DNA of 64,000 bases from Microbacterium arborescens (lineage in GTDB: Bacteria; Actinomycetota; Actinomycetes; Actinomycetales; Microbacteriaceae): positions 372,001 through 436,000 of the forward strand of contig QNUV01000021.1 of the NCBI GenBank assembly GCA_003339645.1, in the 5' to 3' direction. The position numbers and the translations under genes are program-made. How positions within the stretch are numbered: position 1 is the first letter of the stretch; each line of letters begins with the position of its first letter. The notes beneath the pieces were generated by a model. It searched no databases, had not been told where the DNA came from, and saw nothing but the letters and a program-made list of their open reading frames with translations. Positions 42,753 to 52,052 of the stretch are shown here, piece by piece.

Positions 42753-44189
42753 ATGACGGCGAATGACGGCGGTGGTGAAGTGGGACGCGGAACGCTCGCG
42801 CCGTCGCAGGCGCTCGCTTTCTCGCGATACGCCGAGGCGCTCGACCTCTCCCACGCCGCCGACGTCGCCCGCACCCGGGCCCTGGCCGACCTGGGTCGCG
42901 CCGCGCTGCACGAGGCGCGCCGCGATGGGGTACGGGGTATGGCGTCGGACATGGAGCTGCGTTCGGTCGCGGCCGAAGCCGCCGGAATGGCGCGACTCAC
43001 CGACCGGCGGTTGCAGGGTGAGATCGACCATGCGATGACCGTCATCGACGATTACCCTGCGGTGTTCGAGGCCTGGGTTTCACGGCGGATCGAGCGCGGA
43101 CATGTCGATGTGGTGGTGCGGGTCGGCGCGGGGGTGCCGGTCGAGGTGCGGTCGGCGTACGCGGAAGCCGCGATCATGGTGTGCGAGCGGGATGTGCCCT
43201 CCCGGGTGCGCGGTGCGCTGGAGGCTCTGGCGGCCAGGTTGCACCCGCAGGCCTTCACCGAGCGGCATAAGACCGCGGCGGCGGAACGGTGCGTACGCGT
43301 GTTCCACGGGGCCGATGGGATGTCGAACCTCGTCGCCAGTCTGCCCACGGTGATCGCGGCGGGGATGCTCGACCGGCTCACGCAGATGGGACAGTCCGTG
43401 AAGGACGCCCGGATGGAGAGTGCCGGAGCGGACGGGGGCGCGGCTGCTGGCGCGGATGCCGCCGGGGAGGATGCCGCCGGGATGGCTGGCGCCGGCGGCG
43501 CGGATGGCGCTAACTCGGGCGATCCGGATGCCGCCGGGTCGGGCGAGCCCGCCGACACACGCACGATGGATCAACTGCGGGCCGACATCCTCGGCGACCT
43601 CGTCCTCAGCGGGGCGCCCGTCGTCGACCCGACCTACGGGACCGACCGGGCCGGTGAACTCGGCGCGATCCGAGCCCGGGTGCAGGTCGCCGTCACCGCC
43701 GAGACCCTCATGGGGCGTGACGAGCACCCGGCCGAGGCGGTCGGGGCCGGGCTGATCGATGCCGACACGGCACGACAGCTCGCGGGACAGGTATCGGAGT
43801 GGGACCGACTCTTCATCGACCCCGTCACCAGGACCCCGGTCGAGATCGACACCTACCGGCCCACCGCATCGATGAAGAAACTGCTCACCGCCCGGGATCA
43901 GCACTGCCGGTTCCCCGGATGCCGGCGAGCGGCGATCCGCTGCGAACTCGACCACACCGTCGATCACGCTTTGGGTGGGCACACCCACATCTTCAACCTC
44001 GCCCACCTCTGCCAACGACACCACTCCATGAAGCAGTTCACGAGGTGGGAAGTCCGGCAGGTCGGTGGCGGGGTCCTGGAATGGACCTCACCCCTCGGGC
44101 GGATCTACCGCGAAGACGTACCCATACCCGCGGTGTGCTTCACCATCGACACCGCAAACCCGCCACCGGATGAACCACCACCTTTCTGA
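42753..44189 (+). CDS. DUF222/HNH endonuclease-like protein
   Basis: 478 residues. The helical DUF222 region fills roughly 20-215. An Ala/Gly/Asp-rich linker (about 225-270) follows. The C-terminal HNH nuclease has CRFPGCRRAAIRCELDHTVD, GGHTHIFNLAHLC and RHHSMKQF, with both metal-binding Cys pairs and the His residues intact. This is the multicopy '13E12 repeat' family of actinobacteria. Its role is unclear; a mobile or selfish endonuclease is often suggested. Confidence 0.9.
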   Translation: MTANDGGGEVGRGTLAPSQALAFSRYAEALDLSHAADVARTRALADLGRAALHEARRDGVRGMASDMELRSVAAEAAGMARLTDRRLQGEIDHAMTVIDDYPAVFEAWVSRRIERGHVDVVVRVGAGVPVEVRSAYAEAAIMVCERDVPSRVRGALEALAARLHPQAFTERHKTAAAERCVRVFHGADGMSNLVASLPTVIAAGMLDRLTQMGQSVKDARMESAGADGGAAAGADAAGEDAAGMAGAGGADGANSGDPDAAGSGEPADTRTMDQLRADILGDLVLSGAPVVDPTYGTDRAGELGAIRARVQVAVTAETLMGRDEHPAEAVGAGLIDADTARQLAGQVSEWDRLFIDPVTRTPVEIDTYRPTASMKKLLTARDQHCRFPGCRRAAIRCELDHTVDHALGGHTHIFNLAHLCQRHHSMKQFTRWEVRQVGGGVLEWTSPLGRIYREDVPIPAVCFTIDTANPPPDEPPPF

Positions 44190-44234
44190 CATCGCGTGAT
44201 GACGCGGGCGTGATCTCCGACCCGCAGGCGCGCG

Positions 44235-45164
44235 TCAACGGGTGATGGTCGTGCCGAACAATCGTGCGATCGGTACGAGGACTGCGGGGCGAGCGGCGAC
44301 GCACGCGCCGACGATGACGCCGAGCGACAGCACGAAGAGCCAGAACCCGGTCCAGTTGTCGGCGTACGCCGCCGGGTCGGCCGACCCTTGCGCGGCATAC
44401 ATGTGATTGAGGTTGCGAAGCGCTCCCGTGGCCAGGACGAGAGCGACATGGGTCACGATGAAGACGACGAAGAAGAGCATCACCAGCACGTGCAGGCGTC
44501 GCGCCCACTCGATCGGATACAGACGGTTGAGCCTCCCGTCACCACGCGGCCAGACGGTGCTGAGGCGCGCACCGGTGGCGACCGCGAGCGGAGCAGCGAC
44601 GAACACCGTCGTGGCGTAGGCGAGCTGCTGCAGGCTGTTGTAGTTGACCCAGCCGTTCTCCGTCGGCCAATCGAGCGACACGTATTGCAACGCCGCCGAG
44701 ACCGCGTTCGGCACGACCTCCCAGCTCGTCGGCACGATGCGCATCCACTGTCCGGTCGCGAAGAGCAGGATCACGAACACGACGCCATTGCCCATCCAGA
44801 GCACATCGAGCGCCTGGTGGAACCAGATCGTGAGGCTCGTCCGGCGCTTCGGCCTGCCCCGCGGCGACCAGAACACCCGGGGACGCTTCTCCTTCCGCGC
44901 CTGCAGACCCGTGCGGATGATCAGCACCATCAGGAAGGCGTTGAAGAAGTGCTGCCAGGCGAGCCACGGCGGAATCCCGACCGGCGCCCCCGCCGGCAGC
45001 GGGTATGCGCCCGGGTACCGCTCGACGAACCCACGCATCGCATCGAGGCTCAGCGCCCAGCGGGCGAACGCGACGGCTCCCGCGGCCGCGAGCACCAGTG
45101 CGACGCCGGCGGCCACGATCACCGTCACCCGCCGGCGTGCGGCGGCCCCGCGTTCGACCAACAC
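44235..45164 (-). CDS. Membrane b-type cytochrome (cytochrome b561/formate-dehydrogenase-gamma-like)
   Basis: 309 residues, about six helices. Probable haem-ligand histidines lie in LAWQHFFNAFLM, TIWFHQALDVLW, ARRLHVLVMLFF and IVTHVALVLA, giving a di-haem pattern. It probably passes electrons between the quinone pool and a periplasmic oxidoreductase. No molybdoenzyme or other partner is adjacent. It starts at GTG 9 bp after the enoyl-CoA hydratase stop, so it is likely co-transcribed with it. Confidence 0.75.
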   Translation of the reverse strand: MLVERGAAARRRVTVIVAAGVALVLAAAGAVAFARWALSLDAMRGFVERYPGAYPLPAGAPVGIPPWLAWQHFFNAFLMVLIIRTGLQARKEKRPRVFWSPRGRPKRRTSLTIWFHQALDVLWMGNGVVFVILLFATGQWMRIVPTSWEVVPNAVSAALQYVSLDWPTENGWVNYNSLQQLAYATTVFVAAPLAVATGARLSTVWPRGDGRLNRLYPIEWARRLHVLVMLFFVVFIVTHVALVLATGALRNLNHMYAAQGSADPAAYADNWTGFWLFVLSLGVIVGACVAARPAVLVPIARLFGTTITR

Positions 45165-45173
45165 CGCGGCGGG

Positions 45174-45950
45174 TCAGCGGTGGCGGAACTCGGGGACGCG
45201 CTTCTCGGCGAAGGCGGCCATGCCTTCCTTCTGGTCCTCGAGCGCGAACAACGACGCGAAGAGCGTGCGCTCGAGGCGCAGCCCTTCAGCGGCGCTCGTC
45301 TCCTGCGAGGCGCGCAGCGCCTGCTTCGCCGCATAGGCGACCGGCAGCGATCGCGATGCGATCCGTTCGGCGACGGCACCGGCTTCCTCGAGCAGCTGCG
45401 CCGCCGGAACCACACGAGATACGAGTCCGGCGCGCTCCGCCTCCTCCGCCGGCATCCGACGTCCGGTCAGCACGAGCTCCGCGGCCTTGTAGTAGCCGAC
45501 GGCGCGCGTCAGCCGCTGCGTCCCGCCGATGCCCGGAATGACGCCGAGATCTATCTCGGGCTGCCCGAACACCGCGGTGTCGGCGGCCAGCACGATGTCG
45601 CACATCATCGCCAGCTCGCACCCGCCGCCGAGCGCGAACCCGGCAACCGCGGCGACGACGGGGGTACGCACCCGCGCGAAGTCCTCCAGCGCCGCGAAAG
45701 GGTTCTCCATGGACATGTCGCGGGCGCTCTTGCCCGCCATCTCCTTGATGTCCGCGCCGGCCGCGAACGCCCGCTCCGAGCCGGTCACGACGATCGCGCC
45801 GATCGCCTCGTCGCGGTCGAACGCCATGACCGCGTCGGCGAGTTCGGCGACCAGCGTCGAGTTCAGGGCGTTCAACGCCTCCGGTCGGTTCAGTGTCAGC
45901 CAGCCGACGCGCCCTCGCGTCTCGCTGACGATGGTCGTGTAGTCGCTCAT
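45174..45950 (-). CDS. Enoyl-CoA hydratase
   Basis: 258 residues, crotonase fold. The oxyanion segment [14 protein letters not shown] is intact. The two catalytic glutamates are in [15 protein letters not shown] and [25 protein letters not shown] follows. The family hydrates 2-trans-enoyl-CoA in fatty-acid degradation. The ATG at 45950 gives the standard family length. The chain-length preference is not readable. Confidence 0.93.
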   Translation of the reverse strand: MSDYTTIVSETRGRVGWLTLNRPEALNALNSTLVAELADAVMAFDRDEAIGAIVVTGSERAFAAGADIKEMAGKSARDMSMENPFAALEDFARVRTPVVAAVAGFALGGGCELAMMCDIVLAADTAVFGQPEIDLGVIPGIGGTQRLTRAVGYYKAAELVLTGRRMPAEEAERAGLVSRVVPAAQLLEEAGAVAERIASRSLPVAYAAKQALRASQETSAAEGLRLERTLFASLFALEDQKEGMAAFAEKRVPEFRHR

Positions 45951-46069
45951 CCCCTCATCGTGCCACGCGCCTCTCCGCGCGTCTCCGATCGGTTGCCGGG
46001 CATTCACATGCCGGACACGTGCGGAGAGTACTCACGACCTGCACCCGTTCACCCGACCAGAGGACACCT

Positions 46070-49000
46070 ATGCCTTCGCCTGCCCGGAGCCGCACGGTTC
46101 CCCGCACGCTCGCCGCCGTCGCGACGGCCGCACTCACCTGCACGCTGGCGCTGACGCCGCTCACCACGGCATCCGCCGCGATCGTCAGCGAACCGATCAC
46201 CGACTCCGCTCCCGGTGCCGCACTCGCACTGACGCCGATCGGCACGCACGAGACCGGCGTCTTCGACGAGTCGGCCGCCGAGATCGTGCAGTCGTACCGC
46301 GACCGCCTCTACGTCGTCAACGCGCAGGCCGGCTCGGTGACGGTGCTCGACAACAGCGACCCGACCACGCCGGTCGAGCTGTTCACCATCGCCGATGCCG
46401 GCACGGCGAACTCCCTCGCGATCCGCGACGACGGTCTCGGCGTCGTGGCCTTCGAGGCCGAGGACAAGACCGCGAACGGGTCACTGGTCTTCTTCGACGC
46501 GAACGCCGGCGACGCGGCATCCGCTCGCCTCGGCTCGGTCACCGTCGGCGCCCTGCCCGATATGGTCACGATCTCGAAGGACGGCGCGTACGCGGTCGTC
46601 GCGAACGAGGGCGAGCCCGCCGACGACTTCTCGGTCGACCCGGAAGGATCCGTCGGTGTCGTCGCGCTTCCCAAGACCGTCTCGGCTCCCGCGCAGGCGG
46701 CCGTGCGCATCGCGGGCTTCGGCGCGTTCGAGCCCGGCGGCTCGAAGACGCTTCCGGCCGGCGTGCGCGTGTTCGGACCGGACGTCGCGGCACCGGACCA
46801 GGGAGACAAGCCCCTCGACGCCAACCGTGTCAGCCGCAACCTCGAGCCCGAGTACATCACCGTCGACGGCACGACCGCTTACGCGGCGCTCCAGGAGGCG
46901 AACGCGATCGCCGTCGTCGACCTCGCCAAGGCCGAGGTCACCAAGGTCGTCCCGCTCGGGTTCAAGGATCACGGCGCGACCGGCAACGGGCTCGACGCGA
47001 GCGACAAGGACGGCGCGATCAACATCGCCACCTACGCCGGCCTGAAGGGCGTCTACATGCCCGACGGCATCCAGTCGTACTCGGCCACGGCGGGCGGCAA
47101 GGCCACGACCTACCTCGTCACCGCCAACGAGGGTGACGCCCGCGAGTGGGGCGACTACGCGGAGGCCGTCCGTGTGAAGGACCTCGGCAAGAAGGGGCTC
47201 CCGGCCGTCTGCGCCGATTCCCCCCTCGCGGCGCAGCTCGGCGATGCAGCCCTCGGACGTCTGAACGTCACGATCGAGGACGGTCTGCGCGCGGACGGCA
47301 GCTGCTACGACGAGCTGTACTCCTTCGGCGGGCGCTCGTTCTCGATCTGGGGCACCGACGGCTCGCTGGTGTTCGACTCCGGCGATCAGTTCGAGCAGAT
47401 CCTCGCGCGCGTCGTGCCCGAGTACGTCAACTCGAACCACACCGAGGCCAACCTCGAGGGACGCAGCGACGACAAGGGCCCCGAGCCCGAGAACCTGTCG
47501 ATCGGCACGGTCGGCGGCCGCACGTACGCCTTCATCGGCTTCGAGCGCGTCGGCGGCGTCATCGTCTACGACATCACGGACCCGAAGGCACCTGCTTACG
47601 TCACGTACGTCAACAACCGCGACTTCAGCGCCGCCTCCGACGCGCCGGCTGCGGGCGACCTCGGCCCGGAGGGCATCCAGTTCATCCCGGCGCACCGCTC
47701 ACCCTCGGGACAGGCTCTCCTCGTCGTCGGCAACGAGGTGTCGGGCAGCACGACGGTCTACGGCATCGAGCAGCTCGTCGGCGGCGCGCCGGTGACGCAG
47801 CCCGACATCCGCATCCTGACGATCAACGACTTCCACGGCCGTCTCGTGCCGGAGTCGAACGGCGTGGCGGGCGCCGCGGTGCTGGCGGGGGCCGTGGAGT
47901 CGTTCCGTCGGCAGAACCCGAACACGCTGTTCGTCTCGGCGGGCGACAACATCGGCGCATCGGCGTTCGAATCGTTCATCGACGCCGATAGCCCGACGAT
48001 CGACGCCCTGCGCACCGCGGGACTCGACGCGAGCGCGGTGGGCAATCACGAGTTCGACCGCGGGTTCGCCGACCTCACCGACCGCGTCATCCCCCGCTAC
48101 GAGGGCGACGCGGATGCCGACGCGTTCAGCGACCTCGCACTCGGCGCGAACGTCTTCGTGAAGGGCACCGATGAGCACGCCCTCATGCCCTACACGATCA
48201 GGGAGGTCGACGGCACGAAGGTCGCCTTCGTCGGCACCGTGACCGAGCAGACCGCGGGCATGGTGAGCCCGCAGGGCATCGCGGGCATCGAGTTCCGCGA
48301 CCAGGTCGCATCGGCCAACGATGCCGCGTCCGCGGCGGTCGACGACGGCGCCGATGTCGTGGTTCTCCTCGCTCACGAGGGATCCGCCGGCTCGGACTGC
48401 GCCGCGATCGCGACCGAGACCGGCGACTTCGGCGACCTCGTCCGCGGCGCGTCCGACGACATCGACGCGATCGTCTCCGCTCACACGCACCAGAGGTACG
48501 CGTGCGAGATCGGCGGCCGCCCGGTGATCCAGGCTCACCAGTACGGCACGACGCTGGGCTCGCTCGACATCGAGCTCACGGATGCCGGCGACCTCGCGTC
48601 GATCACCCCCGGTACCGTGTCGCTGTACGACACGACCGTCGGCCAGTACATCGCCTACCCCGACACCGAGACGGCCCAGGTCGTCGCGAACGCGGTGCGC
48701 ATCGCGGACGAGAAGGGCCGCGTGCAGGTCGGCTCGATCACCGCCGACATCCTGCGCGGCAAGACCGCGTCGGGCTCGGAGGACCGCGGCGTGCACTCGA
48801 CGCTCGGCAACACCGTCGCCGACGTCTACCTGTGGGCCACGTCGCAGAACCCCGCCTACGGCGGGCGCGACGCCGAGGTGGCGTTCATGAACCCGGGCGG
48901 CCTGCGCGCCGACCTGCTGTTCGGCGACGACAACGGCGCTGTGTCATACCGCGAGGTCGCCAACGTCCAGCCGTTCGCGAACACCCTGGTCACGCTCGAG

Positions 49001-49855
49001 CTCACCCCGGCACAGATCAAGCAGGTGCTCGAGGAGCAGTGGCAGCCGGCAGGAGCGTCGCGCCCCAAGCTCGCGATGGGCGTGTCGAAGGGCTTCACGT
49101 TCGAATACGACCCCGAGGCGACGCGTGGCTCGCACATCCGCTCGATGCAGCTGAACGGTGAGCAGCTCGCGCTCGACGACACCACCACGAAGATCCGCGT
49201 CGTCACCAACTCGTTCCTCGCGGGCGGCGGCGACAACTTCGGCACCTTCGCGACGGGCACCGGCACGGCGGATTCGGGCCAGGTCGACCTGCAGGCGACC
49301 GTGGAGTTCTTCGCCGCCGTGGGCCCGGTCTCACCGGCGCCGGCGAACCGTGCCTACGTCGCCGGCGAGCAGCCGCCGGTCGAGCAGCCCGGCTTCCCCG
49401 GGCCCGGCGCGCCCGGTGACGGCGAGCCCGGCGAGCCCACCGAGCCCGCCGAGCCCGCACAGCCGTGGGCGACCGTCGAGCTCGGCAGCGGCACCGTCGC
49501 GCAGGGCGGCACGCTCGCAGTGACGGTGACGGGCCTCGAGCCGGGGCAGCGGGTCGCCGCGACGCTGTTCAGCGAGCCGATCGTCGTCAGCGGCATCCCC
49601 GCAGCCGACGCCTCCGGCCGCACGGCGTTCTCGATCGCGATCCCGCGGGACTTCGAGGTCGGCGCGCACCGCCTCGTCGTGACGTCGGGCTCGCTCGCAC
49701 CGATCGAGGTCGGCGTGACGGTGACGGCCGCCGCGCCTGCGGGCACGATCGCCGTCACCGGCGGGACCGCCCCGATCGGGTTCGCGGTGGCGGGCGTCCT
49801 CGCCCTCGCGCTCGGTGGCCTGCTGGTCGCCGCGCGTCGCCGCCGAGCCGCCTGA
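46070..49855 (+). CDS. Secreted choice-of-anchor-I / 5'-nucleotidase surface protein
   Basis: 1261 residues. Signal peptide to about 41 (TTASAA). Residues ~50-575 form a beta-propeller 'choice-of-anchor I' domain (YVVNAQAGSVTVLDNSDP, VTANEGDAREWGDY). A metallophosphoesterase begins at NDFHGRL near 584, with SAGDNIGAS, GNHEFDRG and AHTHQRYAC. The nucleotidase C-terminal domain follows (MNPGGLRADLLFG). A Pro/Gly/Glu linker, an Ig-like module and a sorting-like end (IAVTGG, helix, RRRR) complete it. It probably hydrolyses external nucleotides for phosphate or purine salvage. AGAGGA precedes the chosen ATG. Confidence 0.92.
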   Translation: MPSPARSRTVPRTLAAVATAALTCTLALTPLTTASAAIVSEPITDSAPGAALALTPIGTHETGVFDESAAEIVQSYRDRLYVVNAQAGSVTVLDNSDPTTPVELFTIADAGTANSLAIRDDGLGVVAFEAEDKTANGSLVFFDANAGDAASARLGSVTVGALPDMVTISKDGAYAVVANEGEPADDFSVDPEGSVGVVALPKTVSAPAQAAVRIAGFGAFEPGGSKTLPAGVRVFGPDVAAPDQGDKPLDANRVSRNLEPEYITVDGTTAYAALQEANAIAVVDLAKAEVTKVVPLGFKDHGATGNGLDASDKDGAINIATYAGLKGVYMPDGIQSYSATAGGKATTYLVTANEGDAREWGDYAEAVRVKDLGKKGLPAVCADSPLAAQLGDAALGRLNVTIEDGLRADGSCYDELYSFGGRSFSIWGTDGSLVFDSGDQFEQILARVVPEYVNSNHTEANLEGRSDDKGPEPENLSIGTVGGRTYAFIGFERVGGVIVYDITDPKAPAYVTYVNNRDFSAASDAPAAGDLGPEGIQFIPAHRSPSGQALLVVGNEVSGSTTVYGIEQLVGGAPVTQPDIRILTINDFHGRLVPESNGVAGAAVLAGAVESFRRQNPNTLFVSAGDNIGASAFESFIDADSPTIDALRTAGLDASAVGNHEFDRGFADLTDRVIPRYEGDADADAFSDLALGANVFVKGTDEHALMPYTIREVDGTKVAFVGTVTEQTAGMVSPQGIAGIEFRDQVASANDAASAAVDDGADVVVLLAHEGSAGSDCAAIATETGDFGDLVRGASDDIDAIVSAHTHQRYACEIGGRPVIQAHQYGTTLGSLDIELTDAGDLASITPGTVSLYDTTVGQYIAYPDTETAQVVANAVRIADEKGRVQVGSITADILRGKTASGSEDRGVHSTLGNTVADVYLWATSQNPAYGGRDAEVAFMNPGGLRADLLFGDDNGAVSYREVANVQPFANTLVTLELTPAQIKQVLEEQWQPAGASRPKLAMGVSKGFTFEYDPEATRGSHIRSMQLNGEQLALDDTTTKIRVVTNSFLAGGGDNFGTFATGTGTADSGQVDLQATVEFFAAVGPVSPAPANRAYVAGEQPPVEQPGFPGPGAPGDGEPGEPTEPAEPAQPWATVELGSGTVAQGGTLAVTVTGLEPGQRVAATLFSEPIVVSGIPAADASGRTAFSIAIPRDFEVGAHRLVVTSGSLAPIEVGVTVTAAAPAGTIAVTGGTAPIGFAVAGVLALALGGLLVAARRRRAA

Positions 49856-49879
49856 CCAGCCCGAATAGGCCCGGGCCAG

Positions 49880-49915
49880 CCCCGAGGAAGTCGTCAGCCG
49901 GCGGCTTCCTCGGGG
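49880..49915. terminator. Bidirectional hairpin between nucleotidase and prpC
   Basis: CCCCGAGGAAG and CTTCCTCGGGG form an 11-bp stem with a 14-nt loop. The right arm lies inside the last codons of prpC, whose stop falls in the loop. Confidence 0.6.
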
Positions 49916-51084
49916 CGCTCTGCTGCCTCGACCTCGGCCTCGTCCGCGACGTATCCGTCGACGTGCCGCTCGGCGGGGCCGTCGTACGCCGACAGCGGGC
50001 GGATGAGCGCGTTGGCGGCGTACTGCTCCATGATGTGCGCCGTCCAGCCGACCACCCGGGCCGCGACGAACAGCGGCGTGAAGGTGACGGTGTCGAACCC
50101 CATGAGGTTGTACGCCGGCCCCGACGGGTAGTCGAGGTTCGGGTAGATGCCCTTGCGGCCGGTGAACTCGCGCTCGAGGGCGTCGTAGAGCTCCGCGACA
50201 TCCGGGCGGTCGTAGTGGGCGACCAGCGCGTCCAGCGCCGCTTTCATCGTCGGCACCCGCGAATCGCCGCGCTTGTAGACGCGGTGACCGAACCCCATGA
50301 TCTTGCGCTTCTCTGCGAGCGCCCGGTCGAGCCAGGCCTCGACGGCGGCGGCATCCCCGATCTCGTCGAAGACGTGCATCACGGCCTCGTTGGCGCCGCC
50401 GTGCAGCGGCCCCTTCAGCGCCCCGATCGCGCCCACCACCGCGGAGTACAGGTCGCTGAGCGTCGACGCGATGACCCGCGCCGTGAAGGTCGAGGCGTTG
50501 AACGAGTGCTCGGCATAGAGGATCAGCGACCGGTTGAACGCGTCGACCACGACCGGATCGGGCTCCTCACCGAAGGTCATCCACAGGAAGTTCGCCGCGT
50601 CGTCGAGATCGTCGCGCGGCTCGACGATCTCGAGCCCCCGACGGCGACGCTGCCCGTAGGCGACGACCGCGGGCAGCACCGCGAACAGGCGCAGGCTTCG
50701 CTCGCGGTTGCGCTCGGGCGTCCCCACCGCCTCGAGAACGGATGCCGCGCCGGCGGTGTCGAGAGCGCCGAGAACGCTCACGGCGGTCCGCACCTCGTCC
50801 ATCGGGTGCGCGTCCACCGGCATCCGGTCGATCGCCTCACGCAGCTCCGGCGGCAGCGCACGGTGCGGCCGAGCCCGTCGGCGCTGCTCGGCGAGCTGGT
50901 CGCCGGTCGGCAGCTCGCCGTGCCACAGCAGATGCGCCACGGCATCGACCGGCTGGGTCGCCGCGAGCTCCTGCACCGGGTACCCCCGGTAGAGCAGCGA
51001 GTTCGTCTCCGGATTCACCTTCGAGATCGCCGTCACATCGGCGACGACCCCCACGAGCCCCTTGCGGATATCTTGCTCGGTCAT
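49894..51084 (-). CDS. prpC: 2-methylcitrate synthase
   Basis: 396 residues of the citrate synthase family. Catalytic segments are KGPLHGGANEAVM, GFGHRVYKRGDSR and the Asp-bearing NLDYPSGPAYNLMGF. Its place next to prpB and prpD marks it as the methylcitrate synthase that condenses propionyl-CoA with oxaloacetate. It is the third enzyme gene of the operon, 41 bp after prpB, with GAGAGGGAA as ribosome site. Confidence 0.92.
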   Translation of the reverse strand: MTEQDIRKGLVGVVADVTAISKVNPETNSLLYRGYPVQELAATQPVDAVAHLLWHGELPTGDQLAEQRRRARPHRALPPELREAIDRMPVDAHPMDEVRTAVSVLGALDTAGAASVLEAVGTPERNRERSLRLFAVLPAVVAYGQRRRRGLEIVEPRDDLDDAANFLWMTFGEEPDPVVVDAFNRSLILYAEHSFNASTFTARVIASTLSDLYSAVVGAIGALKGPLHGGANEAVMHVFDEIGDAAAVEAWLDRALAEKRKIMGFGHRVYKRGDSRVPTMKAALDALVAHYDRPDVAELYDALEREFTGRKGIYPNLDYPSGPAYNLMGFDTVTFTPLFVAARVVGWTAHIMEQYAANALIRPLSAYDGPAERHVDGYVADEAEVEAAERPEEAAG

Positions 51085-51125
51085 GTTCTGTTCCCTCTCC
51101 GTCGAGTAGCCAGAATCTGCGGGTC

Positions 51126-52052
51126 TCAGCCCCGGTCGATCGACTCATTCTGGCGAGTGGACAGGGTGAAGTCGAAGACCGACGAGTCGAATCGCGTGTA
51201 GCCCTCGTAGTCGACGAGCTCGTACAGGTCGGCGCGGTGCTGCATCTCGCCCAGCTTCGCGGTCAGGTTCCCGGCCGTCGTGAGCTCGTCGAGCGCGCGG
51301 CCCGCCGCACCCATCGCGATGCGCAGCAGCGAGACCGGCCAGATGACGATCCGCACGCCCGCGTCGCGCAGCTGGTCCACCGTGAACAGCTCCGACTTCC
51401 CGAACTCGGTCATATTCGCCAGGATCGGCACGTCGACGGCCGACGCCATCGCCTCGAACTCCGCGAGGTCGCGCATCGCCTCGGGGAAGATCGCGTCGGC
51501 CCCGGCGTCGACGAGCGCGCGGGCGCGGTCGACAGCCGCATCCATCCCCTCGATCCCCCGCACGTCGGTCCGCGCCATGATGAGGAAGTTCGCGTCGCGC
51601 CGGGCATCGACGGCAGCCCGGATGCGGCCCACCGCCGTGTTCTCGTCAACGACGCTCTTCCCGTCGAGATGCCCGCATCGCTTGGGGTTGACCTGGTCCT
51701 CGATGTGGCATCCCGCGAGCCCGGCATCCTCGAGCGTCTGAATCGTACGGGCGACGTTCATCGGCTCGCCGAACCCCGTGTCGGCGTCGATGATCGCCGG
51801 AAGCTCGGTCATCCGCGCGATCTGCTGTCCGCGTCCGGCGACCTCGCTGAGCGTGGTGAGACCGACGTCGGGGAGCCCGAGGTCTGCCGCGATGACCGCG
51901 CCCGAGACGTACACGCCGTCGAAGCCGTGCTGCTCGATGAGCCGGGCCGAGAGCGGGTTGAATGCTCCCGGAAAGCGCAGCGTCTCACCGCTCACGAGTC
52001 GTTCCCGCAGCGCGCGGCGCTTGTCGGCCGCCGTGGTCTGCGAATACAGCAT
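51126..52052 (-). CDS. prpB: Methylisocitrate lyase
   Basis: 308 residues, phosphoenolpyruvate mutase/isocitrate lyase fold. The active-site loop KRCGHLDGK carries the catalytic Cys. DADTGFGEP and IMARTDVRG bind Mg and substrate. It splits 2-methylisocitrate into pyruvate and succinate. Its ATG shares one base with the prpD stop (TGATG). Confidence 0.94.
   Translation of the reverse strand: MLYSQTTAADKRRALRERLVSGETLRFPGAFNPLSARLIEQHGFDGVYVSGAVIAADLGLPDVGLTTLSEVAGRGQQIARMTELPAIIDADTGFGEPMNVARTIQTLEDAGLAGCHIEDQVNPKRCGHLDGKSVVDENTAVGRIRAAVDARRDANFLIMARTDVRGIEGMDAAVDRARALVDAGADAIFPEAMRDLAEFEAMASAVDVPILANMTEFGKSELFTVDQLRDAGVRIVIWPVSLLRIAMGAAGRALDELTTAGNLTAKLGEMQHRADLYELVDYEGYTRFDSSVFDFTLSTRQNESIDRG

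Noticed and set aside
43420-43560. Ala/Gly/Asp-rich stretch read as a tandem repeat or frameshift in the HNH gene
   Set aside because: The frame continues into an intact HNH domain, and similar linkers are usual in DUF222/HNH proteins.
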